This document shows positions 11,991 through 23,149 of a stretch of DNA of 64,000 nt, piece after piece. The notes under the pieces are model-generated. The model made no database searches and was not told the DNA's origin. It saw only the letters and a list, made by a program, of their open reading frames with translations. Source of the stretch: Isoetes taiwanensis (taxonomy: Eukaryota; Streptophyta; Lycopodiopsida; Isoetales; Isoetaceae); the NCBI GenBank assembly GCA_021234155.1, contig JAJEKV010000060.1, positions 4,076,451-4,140,450 of the forward strand, read 5' to 3'. The position numbers and the translations under genes are program-made. The first letter of the stretch is position 1; every line of letters begins with the position of its first letter.

Positions 11991-12660
11991 TTAGGACCAC
12001 AAACAACATAATTCTCCTTGAATTGAGGTGATAAGGCATATTGCGATATTTGATGCATTCCAAACATCAACAAAACCATTCTCATGCCCTGCGAAGTAAA
12101 GACATTGGTTGTCTAGCCCATCTATATAGCTAACCATTGAACATTCCGATAGTGACTGGCTACTTTGTTCCACATGGCAAAGATAATAATTATAAAGCCC
12201 TTGGGAAAATGCCGTAGCCCATAGCTCACATGAAAGCTCCTCAACATTGTTCACAATGGTCATACCTTGGAAAGTATATTCGCAACTTTTCCACCCTTTT
12301 GAATGACAAAAAGTTTGCTAGCACTCATGTGGTTTTGTGAAGGGCAGCCTATAAGGCACCAACTCTGAAACTGTTCTTTCATGTTTTCCATCTAAGACAC
12401 TTTGTTATGTCAACCTCTTCATAAAAATTAAGATTTCCTGGAGATGTAAGTGGAAGGATGGCTGCACCAGACCAGCATTGGTACTGATGCAATGCAGTAC
12501 ATGTACATAAGCAAAGCCACCATCCGAACAAAGAACTAGGCGGCTTTCATTATATGCAGCACATCATCCTGTGTTAGAATGACTGCAATTACCTCCCTGC
12601 ACACCATAAGCACCAAGCCAAAGCTCTGACATATATAGTTTCCACAATTTAAAAAGATCT
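11991..12660 (-). pseudogene. Possible WD40-like protein remnant
   Basis: The lowest part, 11991-12263, is open for 90 codons and contains LDNQCLYFAGHENGFVDVWN. That resembles the end of one WD40 blade (GH followed by a VxVW core). Upstream on the same strand, about 12300-12660, further open pieces (LFKLWKLYMSELWLGAYG; ESRLVLCSDGGFAYVHVLHC; ASKLFVIQKGGKVANILSK, the last ending at a GTATG donor-like site) could be earlier exons. They are broken by stops. The family assignment rests on one blade only, so this could be an unrelated beta-propeller or a false signal. Confidence 0.35.
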
Positions 12661-12740
12661 CTTTGATCAAGCATGTTTCAGACAAGCTAACTCATGCAAA
12701 TGCAAAATATGAAACATAGGCAAATTAAAAAAAAAAAAAA

Positions 12741-13009
12741 GCGTTCGCCTTCATAGTTACCTATCATGGATCTGGTGACCTTAGCATGGGAACCAATAAC
12801 AGCAAGGGTGCCTATTTTGCCTTGGTGAAAGGTAGGGTCCTTGGCACCCAATTAGTCATAAGGTCCAGTTCTTGGGTCCCCATCATACACGCCTAGACGC
12901 ATTTGGATTGTAATTAAGCGGGTGGGTGCATAATCCGGTGTGCTTACGTGAGCTTCCCTTGTTGAATTGCTCCCATTGCATAGCGGCGCAAAAAACTTCC
13001 ACAGTTGAG
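12741..13009 (-). pseudogene. GH3 beta-xylosidase/alpha-arabinofuranosidase-type remnant
   Basis: Plant BXL-type glycoside hydrolase family 3 enzymes act on cell-wall xylan and arabinan. Reading from 13009 downward gives LNCGSFLRRYAMGAIQQGKL, then a frame-disturbed stretch matching ADIDRALHNLF, then IQMRLGVYDGDPRTGPYD followed by an in-frame stop. After that come LGAKDPTFHQGKIGTLAVIG and SHAKVTRSMIGNYEG. The order and spacing match the family, except that about 25 residues between LG..D and the TLAVIG strand are missing. The homology ends at 12741 beside a run of about 14 A. Stop, frameshift and deletion make it a pseudogene fragment. No catalytic nucleophile region (SDW/SDCD) was found. Confidence 0.8.
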
Positions 13010-16000
13010 ATTTAGTCACGGATCAGCAGTTAAGCAACTTCTTTTAAAAACAAATGCACGCAATAAGAACATCTATGCTTGCCCTCTTGTTTCTTTCTCG
13101 CTGTACTTTGCTCTTTAGAGTCCGTTATCACGATAAGCTTAAGTCCTAGCATAAAAATAGTCACCATTTATTCATGTTAAACCAATAAGGCTTACGAATG
13201 AAACTTTACGATGTAGTGCCCATAACTTTGATCTATATCCTTTGAACATATTCCAATAGTTCAATATGACATGTTCTTTAACAGCGAGATAAGCTATGCG
13301 CATTTGGATACTTCTCAAAATTCGGGAAGTGCTCTACACAACCATAATCAAAATATTCATAAGATAATCTGTAATGAATAAAAGACTATGCATTACATCG
13401 GATGACTTAAGCGATAATTTGAAAGTGGGCCCGGGCCTCTGTTTAAGCGGGGGCATTTGAAGCGACGAATAAAAAATGACCCATTCAGCTCTACAACAAA
13501 ATCATAAAGAATAACAGCACACAAGGTCTATCATGTCACCTAAGTTGCTCTATCTATATCAGTTACATTCTAATGCTAGTTGGTTCGGATACATCTGGAT
13601 AAGTTTGCTCACACTCACGGCATCAATGTGCGATCCGGGATCTGCTTGTTCTAAAAAAAATTGCGACTTGTCTAGAGAGTCTACTATAAAGCATTCTCCA
13701 AGCTAGTATACAATGATTTCGTGGCATTGAGCATTCTAATACTAGTACCATATTGTAAAAAAAACCCCTCCAACAAAGAAGATTCTCCATTTCCTTCTCT
13801 CTGAGGAAGAAGCCTCCTCGATACACGGATATATTGATGAAAAGATGTGGGGGATGAACTCCTTTGAGCTTAAAGTTATATTTTTATTGTTATTAGTGCT
13901 TGGGGGCTGAAGTTTTGGCTGTGAGTACCCCAACGCAACGGATCAAAAGCCACTGGCTTTGTAAGTTCTACATCACGGCGAGCGAGAAAACTTTTTAGGT
14001 ACCATACCACAACCGCACCAAACACAAGCTTTAACCTCGAAATAACATTCTGCAGCAGAGAAGCAGATGTATCAGTTCTTGTAGACAAATTCATGGCCTT
14101 CGCTTGTGCCCAGAGACGGGGAAGTGGAGGAGAGCACTCATCTTGAGGTGGGCGCTGTGTTCTTATTCATCAGATTGGAGCTGCCAGTTACCCGGTCCAG
14201 AACATCCTTGATCCACAACGCAACTGACCGTGCATTTACAGGGAACAAAGGGTTTTTAGCAGTCATCAACATATACTGAGTATATTCCAGCATATACTCA
14301 GTATATCCCACAAACCCACATAAACGAGGGTTTGCCCCCCTAGGGGCAACCCAAAAAAATCATAGGGAACAAAGCAAACGCATGCGAAGTGTAAACATCC
14401 AGGTGGATTTGAAAGTTCACAGTGAAGACTGGTAAGTGCAAAAATAAAATTGGCCAAAAAATTTCCAAATCAAGATATACATGCTCTTTTTTAGTTGGCA
14501 TGAATAAGTGAGCATGAATAATTGAAGTGGCAAGGGATTCGAAGATGCACCCCACACATGAGAAATAAAAATGGTAATATTCCATGGCCTCTTAAAAAAA
14601 GAAAATAGGAAAGTAAATGCAAATAAGAAACTTATCATGTAGCAATGTTTGGCTTGGCATCGTTGGGCTTGGGTGAGATAGATTGAATAATAAACCCATG
14701 TGTATTAGAGGTTTATAAGCAGGTTTTTGTGTAGAGGTATAAGGATTCACGTTTTGCTTTTTAACATTGTCCGTGCACATAACACCGACAAATTGCATAA
14801 CACTGACAAATTGCCAGTGAAGTATGATGTTGTAAGCTTATTTATTCTACCTATATCCTGCCAATGCAGGATCAGTAGACACCACTTCTGTTGAATAAAC
14901 CAAGAAGATTTTGGACAATTATTGCGTTGCCCACTATTGTCAGTAATAAGTAGCAGGGTTTTGGTTTGTGGATGTTCCATTATCTCAATTTGGGATGGAG
15001 ACATTTTGCAGGGTGATCAGCAAAACCACTGCATGATCTTTTAACTCCTTTCTCAATACACCCATGTCGCTTTTCTTGGCCTCTTTCTTCTATTCCAGAC
15101 ACAAATCAGTTACTTTTCAACTTCCAATCCGTGCCATGGTCCTACTGCACCGACTTACATTATTCAAATCGCCTACAGATAAATTTCTTTTCTCTGTCAC
15201 CTGAGAATAGACAATGCCATTTACTACAACAAAGTATGATGTTGTAAGTTTGTCTATTCTATCTCATAAATTATCCTGATGTGTGCTCTGTCCTGAGAAT
15301 AGAGAATGTACCCAACATTTATTGCAACATAACGTTTATTAATACCAATGGAGATGATGTTGTGGCTGCACCTTGTGGTCAATAATATGATAATAATATG
15401 TTATCATGCAGTTCTAGTGGCTATAGAGCTGCATACTACAGAAAAACAAATATGGCAGATCAGACATGAGGAAAAAGCATTGAGAACATGCAAGGAAAAA
15501 ATACTGATAGCATTGTTAAACTCTTCACATCGTCTTATGTGCACAACAATGATCTTGGCTTGGCAGAACAAATATAGAAACTCCTAACAATTGTTCTTGT
15601 GTGGCTACATGCAACCATTAAGAATGGAGATATCATTGGACACACATTATCTTGTTGCATTGCTTGGGCATGCTTTCTCTCGCCACAATTCAGATTCAAG
15701 CATAATAGTCCTCCATATTCAAACAATTTGTGAGGAGCAGTTCTGCATCAAGCTTAAAACAATTAAAATGTTTTATGATATTCTAGAGTTCATTATTAAA
15801 AATCAAACTTCTTTTTACCTCTGTAGTACCATGCACACTTTGTAGACAGTAGATTCCAGAAGAATGATTTCCTCCTCCAGACTCTGAAAATGAATGGCTC
15901 TTGAATGTTGTATAAAAAGGTCAAAGTGTAGTCAGCTTAGATCCAACCATGTCTTTCAAGTTTCTGAAAACAGTGACTATGGGCACTATAGTTCATCTAC

Positions 16001-16053
16001 ATGATGGCGAGTACAGTAAAGCCATTGAGTCATTCCTTGATGATTTATCTTGA
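13010..16053. other. Unassigned unique sequence
   Basis: No recognised gene. A minus-strand frame at 13876-14094 opens with an ATG and a plausible helical segment (LKLVFGAVVVWYLKSFLARR) and could be a first exon, but I cannot identify it. Short inverted motifs ATATACTGAGTATAT and ATATACTCAGTATAT lie at about 14270 and 14294. The sequence AGTATGATGTTGTAAG occurs near both 14820 and 15232, with TTTATTCTA or TCTATTCTA following. Confidence 0.4.
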
Positions 16054-16260
16054 ACCGTATACCTTTTGTAGTGGTTTCTAGTACTTATATTAGGAAGTCT
16101 TGTAGAAGAAGATAAGAGGATCTACAACAAATTTATGTTCCATTTTGAATCACTATCCTTTCCCTTCTGCAAACACCATGTTTCCAATAGAAAAAAATTC
16201 TTCCAGGAGTAAAAGCAAATGAGTCAATTCAATCCAAACCTATTAGCATGTGCATCAAAT
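16054..16260 (+). repeat. 207-bp direct repeat, left copy
   Basis: Begins CCGTATACCTTTTGTAGTGG and is about 98% identical to 17221-17427. The two copies flank 960 bp of unique DNA. It lacks TG..CA ends, so it does not look like an LTR pair. Confidence 0.85.
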
Positions 16261-17220
16261 ATTGCCTCGATGGAGGACCATGAAAGGACCACTCTAAATC
16301 TTGGACCAGAAAACCTTTACTCCATCTACATCTCCAGAACCTAAAGTTTTATAGAAATACAACACCACCTGCTTATTGCCTTTCTCATTATCCGCACAAA
16401 GCTATGCTTAGCTTATGTTTTAGATCTTTGGATAAAATTTCTGGGCCCTAAAACAGAATGATCAATCCAAAGTACCAACAAATCCGACCAGATAAAATCA
16501 GGGGGCAGATGGAGCTAGAGCAAATGGTTGAAGATTTGCCCCTTTACAAAATCTAGAGCAGAATAGGCAGTTTTTAGATGCGATAGAAACCTTCAAAGCT
16601 CGCATTTGGGCCTTAGATGGCTTCCGATTACATCCTTTGGTCGATAAAAAAGGAAGAAAATGCCATCCAGCCTTTATGTAGAAGAAATGGACTTGAGTGC
16701 CACGGCCTTGGCTGGCGTGGGTAGAGCAGGGCAGCCAACTCTGAGCGGGGCTTAACCCGATGGGCTAGAGCCTGGCCATCCAATTGCGAGAACAAATCCT
16801 GACAACAACAAATACAGCACTTATGAAATTGTACAAAGTTGAGAATTCAGGGATTTAGCTTTTGCAACATGACCGTCATATCTAAAAAATGAATAACGAT
16901 CAAATATAATATCTATAGATAGAAGAACACCTTGAGAAGCTCTTAAGACCAAACCATAATTCCCTATTTAAATTCAATCAACATTTCAACAAATTCTGCA
17001 GAGATCTCGAATTACCGTGATCTATAAAAATGGTAAGTTAGTTGCTTCAAGACCTAGAGCAAGTTTCTCAATTGTGTTGCAGGGATATAAAAAGTACAAA
17101 ATTTCGAGGTTTTTAATCTAACCATGTTAAACAATCTGCATCTTCTATATTTAATCTGCCTGCACTTAGTCATACCTTCATCAAGTTCGAAGTAGTAAAA
17201 TCCATCTTGTTTAAAATGAT
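16261..17220. other. Unassigned DNA between 207-bp direct repeats
   Basis: No gene seen. It is the spacer between the two repeat copies and occurs once in the window. Confidence 0.5.
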
Positions 17221-17427
17221 CCGTATACCTTTTGTAATGGTTTCTAGTACTTATATTAGGAAGTCTTGTAGAAGAAGATAAGAGGATCTACAACAAATTT
17301 ATGTTCCATTTTGAATCACTATCCTTTCCCTTCTGCAAACACCCTGTTTCCAATAGAAAAAAATTCTTCTAGGAGTAAAAGCAAATGAGTCAATTCAATC
17401 CAAACCTATTAGCATGTGCATCAAATT
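17221..17427 (+). repeat. 207-bp direct repeat, right copy, at array edge
   Basis: Second copy of 16054-16260. It ends (GCATGTGCATCAAATT) exactly where homology to the K/L spacer begins (GGTCTGGTCAG), so it marks the left boundary of the tandem array. Confidence 0.85.
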
Positions 17428-18623
17428 GGTCTGGTCAGAAAACTGAATCTGAGTTTTTTCTTAAGTACAAAATAGCCTATCCATCTTAGAATGGTCTTTT
17501 CTTTAAGTGATTTATTTCTAAAGTGCAGTTATGATTGATACTTGTGTTTTGAATGATTTTGTTTTGAACAGTCAGTCTTTTTCACGTAACTCACTTAGTC
17601 TACGGGCAAAAGATCTACATTAGGCAAACGGTTGATAACCGAAAAGCCTAAGGTACCTTTTGGCCCTTGAATTTTTACCCAGACTATGGCTAATGATGTA
17701 TTGGTTGGCTGCAGGTACGGGCTCCTTTTCCTAATGTAATCCTTCTGTCCAATAAGTCTTAGGTGAGCTTGGAAAAGAAGAAAGAAAGATGAGATGCACA
17801 TTTGCTCTTAAATGTTATGCTAAGATATTTGAGTACTTGATCCATTTTATTACTTTAGCAAATGATTTTTTGCAAGCATACAGGCTAAAAGGTGGATGTT
17901 ATTTGATGTGCCTTCTTCTGGCCATATACTCATGTGGAACAACCTAGCTTAGAAGTCATATTTTTTAAGGTTGTTATATGAACCTCGAAATTGAGTACTT
18001 TAGACTCTTACGCTTCGTAGTATAAAAAAAGTATAGTTTTATGCACTAAGTTTGCTACGGGATATGTAAAACCCATCTCTTTGATGTAATAAAAAAATAT
18101 AGAAATATGTTGAAAACATGCTCTGCTTTAAAAGGATTATATGCTTTTCAAATAGAACTTGCTGCTGGTTTCATCGTGGCAGGACCTGTTGTAGGCTTGA
18201 ACTATACATGCATCCAACTACAAATGGGAACTTCAATAATTGTAACTAGTCTTGTGGACTCAAATAAGGACGTCCCTCTTTAAGTGTTAGGTTTTGCCTT
18301 AGAAAATATCTGACTACAATTTATGATGATTTGTAAGCTCATTGGAAGAAAACTCTTCTGCATCTTCCATGTAAACTTATTTGCTACAAAATTAGATGTG
18401 CAAGCAAAGTGTTCTAAATGCGTGTCAAACTTGCTAGATAAATTTTCATAAAACAAGTGCGCAAAATGTTTAAAAGTTTTTAGAAAAGTTGAAAGCTAAG
18501 ATAAGTGATATAAACAAAGCAGATAATAAGCATAAGCTAATATACATCTCAGATTACTATTTTCATATCTACAGGTATTTGTGTCATTCCTCGTGATCAG
18601 GAATTTTGAATCTCTCAAGATAT
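17428..18623. repeat. Array unit 1: K/L spacer
   Basis: The first spacer of the tandem array. It extends further left (from GGTCTGGTCAG) than the later copies, which begin at TGTGTTTTGAATGATTTTG after a BiP fragment. Its version of the 62-codon ORF (about 18117-18285) is interrupted because the TATGTACCACC stretch is shortened to TATACATG. Confidence 0.8.
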
Positions 18624-20592
18624 TTACAGCTCAGAGTGATCTTCATCCTCTTCCTCTGAGGCAGCAACACCAGTCTTTTGATAAACCTTAGTTAATATCG
18701 GATTGCAAACATCCTCGATCTCCTTCAGCTTCTCTTCGAAATCCTCCCCCTCAGCACTTTGGTTATCGTCCAACCACTCCACAATTTCCTTCAATTCAGC
18801 TTCAATCTTTTCTTTGTCATCAGAATCTAGCTTATCCGCTAGCTTGTCCTTGTCACCAATTGAACTCTTCATGTTGTACACATATGTCTCCAATCTATTC
18901 CTGGCATCAATCTTTTCCTTCACCTTCTTATCTTGCTCTGCATATTCCTCAGCCTCCTTGATCATTCTATCAACCTCATCTGAAGATAAACGATCTTTGT
19001 CGTGATAATGATGATCTTCTACGCCTTATTGGTTAGCCTTATCCTGCCTTCACTTTTAGAATTCCATCATCATCTACTTCAAATGTAACTTCAATCAGGG
19101 GAATACCTCTTGGGCTGGGGCAATACCACTCAAATCAAATTTTCCAAGTTCAGCAATCTTTTGTCAAGCTTCTTTCTCCTTCAAAGACACGAGCAGAACC
19201 ACGGTTGTTTGCTTATCACGATAGGTGCTAAAATTTGGGATTTTTAGTTGGAATTGTAGTACCCACAGGAATGAGCTTTGTCATCACTCCACCAGCGGTT
19301 TCAATGCCAAGGGTCAAAGGAGTGGCATCAAGGATGAGTGCATCTTTAGTCTCTTTGCTTGCCCTTCCCCACTTAGAATGCCTCCTTGAGCAGTGCACCA
19401 TAGGCTCTGACCTCATCGGGATTGACTCCCTTGCTAGGCTCCTTGCCTTCAAAGTAGTCCTTCAACAATTCTTTGTACCTTTGGGATCTGAGTACTTCCT
19501 CCAACAAGAACGATTTCATCAATCTGACTTCTTAAGGCCCGCATCATCATCCATGGCCTTCCTAACGGGGCCTAATGTCTTCTTGAACAAGTCATTGTTA
19601 AGCTCCTCAAACCTAAAGCTCACGGTAAGTGGTTGAGGAGAAATCAACACCATCAAAAAGACTCTCAACCTCAATTCTAACTTGGTCTTTGTTTCTTGAG
19701 TGCCCTCTTTGCACCTTTCTGCCTCATGACGGAGTTTTCCAATAGCCACCCTTATCCTTGCTAATGTCCTTGTTGTTCTTCTTCTTGATGAGTTTAATAA
19801 AGTGCTCCATAATTACGTGGTCAAAATCCTCTCCTCCAAGATGAGTATCACCACTTGTGGCTAAAACTTCAAATACTCCATTATCAATTGTTAAGATCTT
19901 TGACATCAAAGGTACCACCACCAAGGTCAAACACAAGTATGTTCTTCTCGTTTCCCTTCTCATTAAGTCCATAAGCCAATCTTTGCTGCGGTTGGCTCAT
20001 TGAATCTGAGCCACGTTAAGTCCGGCAATGATACCGGCATCTTTTTGTGGCTGTCTCGTGCATCATTGAAATAAAATTTGGGGCGGTGATAACGACATTT
20101 TTACGACCTTTCCTAAGAATGCCTCTGCGGTTTCCTTCATTTTTATCAAAATCATGGCTAATCTCCTCTGGGCTGAAAAGCTTAACCGCCATCCTTGATC
20201 TTAACTTGTATATAAGGTTTCCCATCTTTGTTGATGATCTTGTAGGGCAATAGTTTCATATCATTTTGGACTTCTTTGTCGTCAAACTTCCTTCCAATCA
20301 AACGTTTAGGGTCAAAAATGGTCCTTTCGGGGTTAGAAGCAGCTTGGTTCTTGGCTGCCTCTCCAATAAGTCTTTCAGAATCTGTGAAGGCTACCCATGA
20401 AGGTGTGATTCGATTTCCCTGGTCATTGGCTATGATTTCTACATGCCCATCTTTGTTATAAACCCCACACAAGAATATGTTGTTCGAGATCAATACCAAT
20501 TACTGTATCTAATTTGGGAGCTTCTTCTGCGCCTGCTGCTACAGATACAACCCAAATTGTAAGAAAAATAAGCATAGACCTCCCCTCGACAT
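18624..20592 (-). pseudogene. BiP (ER luminal HSP70) copy 3, apparently frameshifted
   Basis: Full-length and intronless, from the ATG at 20592 to the stop at 18624. The product family is the ER chaperone that binds unfolded proteins and uses ATP. Readable pieces include an N-terminal ATPase stretch ([37 protein letters not shown]), [20 protein letters not shown]-like sequence, substrate-binding pieces ([20 protein letters not shown]) and an intact 113-codon lid ending [10 protein letters not shown]. The signal peptide is frameshifted (TTGGCTTTTC reads TTATTTTTC). The centre, 19000-20200, carries many small indels. Most coincide with CAG/CTG sites that are intact in other copies, for example GCTGCTGCAG reading CTTTGCTGCGG near 19981. 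Whether these are mutations or consensus errors is unresolved. Confidence 0.85.
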
Positions 20593-20665
20593 TCTCTATT
20601 GCCTCTGCTTCTCTCAACACTCTCTTCTGCTTCTGCTTCTGCTTCTCACCGCTCTGCTTCTTTTA
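20593..20665 (-). promoter_or_regulatory. BiP leader with (GCAGAA)-type repeat
   Basis: Immediately upstream of the BiP start, the minus strand carries purine-rich GCAGAAGCAGAAGCAGAAGA and AGAAGCAGAGGCAATAGAG, probably the 5' untranslated leader. The same sequence precedes copies 4 and 5 (38460-38530 and 50178-50250) without change. I saw no TATA box placed convincingly and no ER-stress element (CCAAT-N9/10-CCACG). Confidence 0.4.
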
Positions 20666-20958
20666 AACAAGCAAGGAAAAGGGCAAAGGAAAAAAGAAAC
20701 ATAAAATGGAAAAGGCAAAAAAAAAAGGCAAACATAAAGATACCTATTTTTTTCTTCTTGATGAGTTCTTATTAAAGGCAGTTCGACCTAATTCTTTGCT
20801 GGCCGATCTGGTGGTGCCTTGGCCGATCTGGTGGTGGGGAGGCACCTTGTCAGAAAAGATTGGTTAAATGCTGCTTCCCGTGTACTTATGGCCCAGGAAG
20901 GTAAGAATGCTTTGAGAAATGAAAACGAACTCAGTCTACAGTTTTGTGCCTTTTAACT

Positions 20959-21112
20959 TCTTGCAAACGAAGGCTTTGAGGCAATGCAAGCAACTATGGA
21001 CACATGCATGAAGCAGGAAAATTACTTGAGATTGCACCATGCCCAACTTATGAAGAAGCAGTGGCAGCATTGTTTAGTAGATGAAAAACTTATGGGGTGT
21101 CAGAACAGATTG
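20959..21112 (+). other. Exon-like open stretch, helical, unidentified (copy 1)
   Basis: An open frame reads NEGFEAMQATMDTCMKQENY, LRLHHAQLMKKQWQHCLVDE and KLMGCQ, a glutamine- and lysine-rich helical or coiled-coil composition. It is conserved without indels at about 38820-38972 and 50538-50690. An in-frame stop lies just upstream, so if it is an exon its acceptor must be close to 20970. I cannot name the family. Confidence 0.3.
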
Positions 21113-21449
21113 GTTAAATGCTGCTTCCCATGTACTTATGGCAAGTATTTTTGTAAATAAATAGAATAGAGGGGCTAAGAATACTTGCATCTGGGTAAAG
21201 GGAAAAAGGCTGTAAAAACCCAAGCCAGTAAGCTTGCAAGGTCCAGCAGTAAAGTTCAATGATTGCCATGTGACTGTGATGTCTTTCCACACATGCAATT
21301 TGGGTGGATCTTCTAATCCAGAAATAAGGTGAGTCTTCAGTCTAGATATATTACTCATGTAGTGTTGGATATGTTACTTAGCTGGTACAAAAGGCATTTT
21401 TATTTTAGAACTTATTAAGAAACATGATGATAGTGCGTTTTTGTTTTAG

Positions 21450-21574
21450 GATTTGCTTAGTGGCCAGTCCATTATGAATATTGGTGATTTGGGTGCGACT
21501 TCAAGTACCAGCAAAGAGCGAATTTCAAGACCATATATTAGCCGCTGGTTTGTGGTTGGACAAGAGCCTCAAAG
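21450..21574 (+). other. Putative exon of unidentified gene (copy 1)
   Basis: A 125-nt open stretch is bounded by a pyrimidine-rich TTTTTGTTTTAG acceptor and an AAAG/GTATGA donor. It encodes DLLSGQSIMNIGDLGATSST followed by SKERISRPYISRWFVVGQEP. The frame and both splice sites are preserved in the copies at 39311-39435 and 51030-51154. It may belong with the upstream helical stretch on the same strand. No family is recognised. Confidence 0.35.
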
Positions 21575-22358
21575 GTATGACATTTTGGGGTTTTATACAT
21601 ATCCTAGTAACGTTGCTACTGTTAAGAAAAATTAGTAATTCCTATTGGACAAATCTATTGCTTTAGAACAGGGCTAGATAATTGTTCTATGTTCTGGTTG
21701 CATTTACAGAGCATAAGGAACATGAGAAAACTGCATGAGTCCGAGATATGAAGTTTTGTTGGATAAAAAAGTCTTCATATTTGGCACTGCATGAAGCTGA
21801 CACAGAATAGAGGCTTCATGATTGATAATGCAAATGGCTTACAACACCCTTGGATAATGCACCTTGTGCATGCTCTCTTGCTTAAGATGACAATCTAGAA
21901 GAAAAATAGTATCATCATTAAAACATTAACAATCTCTATCTAGGTCCAAAAGTTCCACGAGCCTTTATGAAAGACCGAGGTGGCTTTTCAGAGACTAGAT
22001 TTAATGGCAGTGCATTTAAATTGATCTTTATTGCAGGTTTATGCTTTTGAATAAATTTGTGTTTGTGGTAAATTAGTAATTGTTTCTTACCCTTCTAGAT
22101 CTGGAAGCCTTTTGTAGTTGTATAAGTCATGATTATGAGAAGCCACTAGAGTTGCATTGTAACACAATATTCATGGGAAAGGAAAGGAATTTCTGACTGT
22201 TAAAATTTTCTCTCTCTACAGAATGCTTTGCATGTTCTAATGTTGATTTGTTGAAGTTGCAAACGTAGATATAGAGTGCATTCTTATTATGTAGTAGCAT
22301 GTTTATTTGATATATTTTGTTATTTGATTTTAAAAATGGCAGTTTTGAAGCATTTAAC

Positions 22359-23149
22359 TTTTCCCTGTACTTTCGTTGTGGGCTCTTGAACTTCAAAAGA
22401 TGCTATAGTAGAAAAGGAAGTTGATGCATAAGGCCCAAAGAAGGTGTGGAATTTTGGGCAATGAATGCTTGGCATCGATGGTTTCTTGAGATTTCTGCAA
22501 CTTTGACAAGGGGCAAAGGGAAAAGTTCTGACCAGGAAGTGTATCTGCACATCACATTTGTGTTCAGAGCACAAAGAACAATAGCAGAAAATTGCACATG
22601 TTAATTAAAGAGACAGTTAACCAGGAAGAAGTGATGGTATGTGCGGATATTGACAAGGTTCTGCTTCATGATTTTTTACATGGGAAATGAACAACTTACA
22701 CCAGAATCCACTTTCCATTGAGCAGTTGCAGTATATCTGTAGGAGCCGGGGTAGGGTTCTTAGCTTCCAGCTCATTTATCAGTTCTATAACTTCTGCACG
22801 GACCTCACTGCTAGTAACAAGGCCGTGCTCAGTACCAAAAGCAGAATCAATCAATCCCTTCTTAAGCCCTAATATTGTATTATCTTCTGCAGGTGTTTCC
22901 ACAGTTGTAACTACATCATGGCTGGATGATTGTTTGTGCTTGGCTCTATGGCTCTCATTTTCCTGACCATTATTTTTGTCTGGCAAAGCTGAAGCCACCA
23001 GACTTCTCTAACCAGGAGTATATAGAGAGGTAGAAACAAATGGAGATTTTTGGAATGGAACTTTACATGCCTTCCCTGGGGAAAGAGGCAATTTATGGTT
23101 TATAAATTAGCAAATGGGGCTTCAATACTGCATCAGAGATTATCGCCAT
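22359..23149 (-). pseudogene. Fibrillin (PAP) 5' exons, copy 1
   Basis: Plastid-lipid-associated proteins bind lipids in plastoglobules and thylakoids. Exon 1 (23149-22700) encodes a transit-peptide-like start and then the PAP domain opening [31 protein letters not shown] and LLNGKWILV, ending at a GTAAGT donor. Exon 2 (22544-about 22359) continues in phase with [10 protein letters not shown]-like sequence, then LVKVAEIS and an [13 protein letters not shown] strand. This copy has stops in the transit peptide (CTAATTTATAAACC replaces the CTTATAAGTCGC version), a 2-bp CT insertion near 23007, and frame loss in exon 2. Later exons are not visible. Confidence 0.8.

Noticed and set aside
16054-17427. 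Direct repeats of 207 bp as LTRs of a small retroelement
   Set aside because: No TG..CA ends, no primer-binding site or polypurine tract seen, and no internal coding sequence.
20593-21200. ER-stress response element driving the BiP copies
   Set aside because: ATTGG occurs twice but not in the CCAAT-N9/10-CCACG arrangement on either strand.
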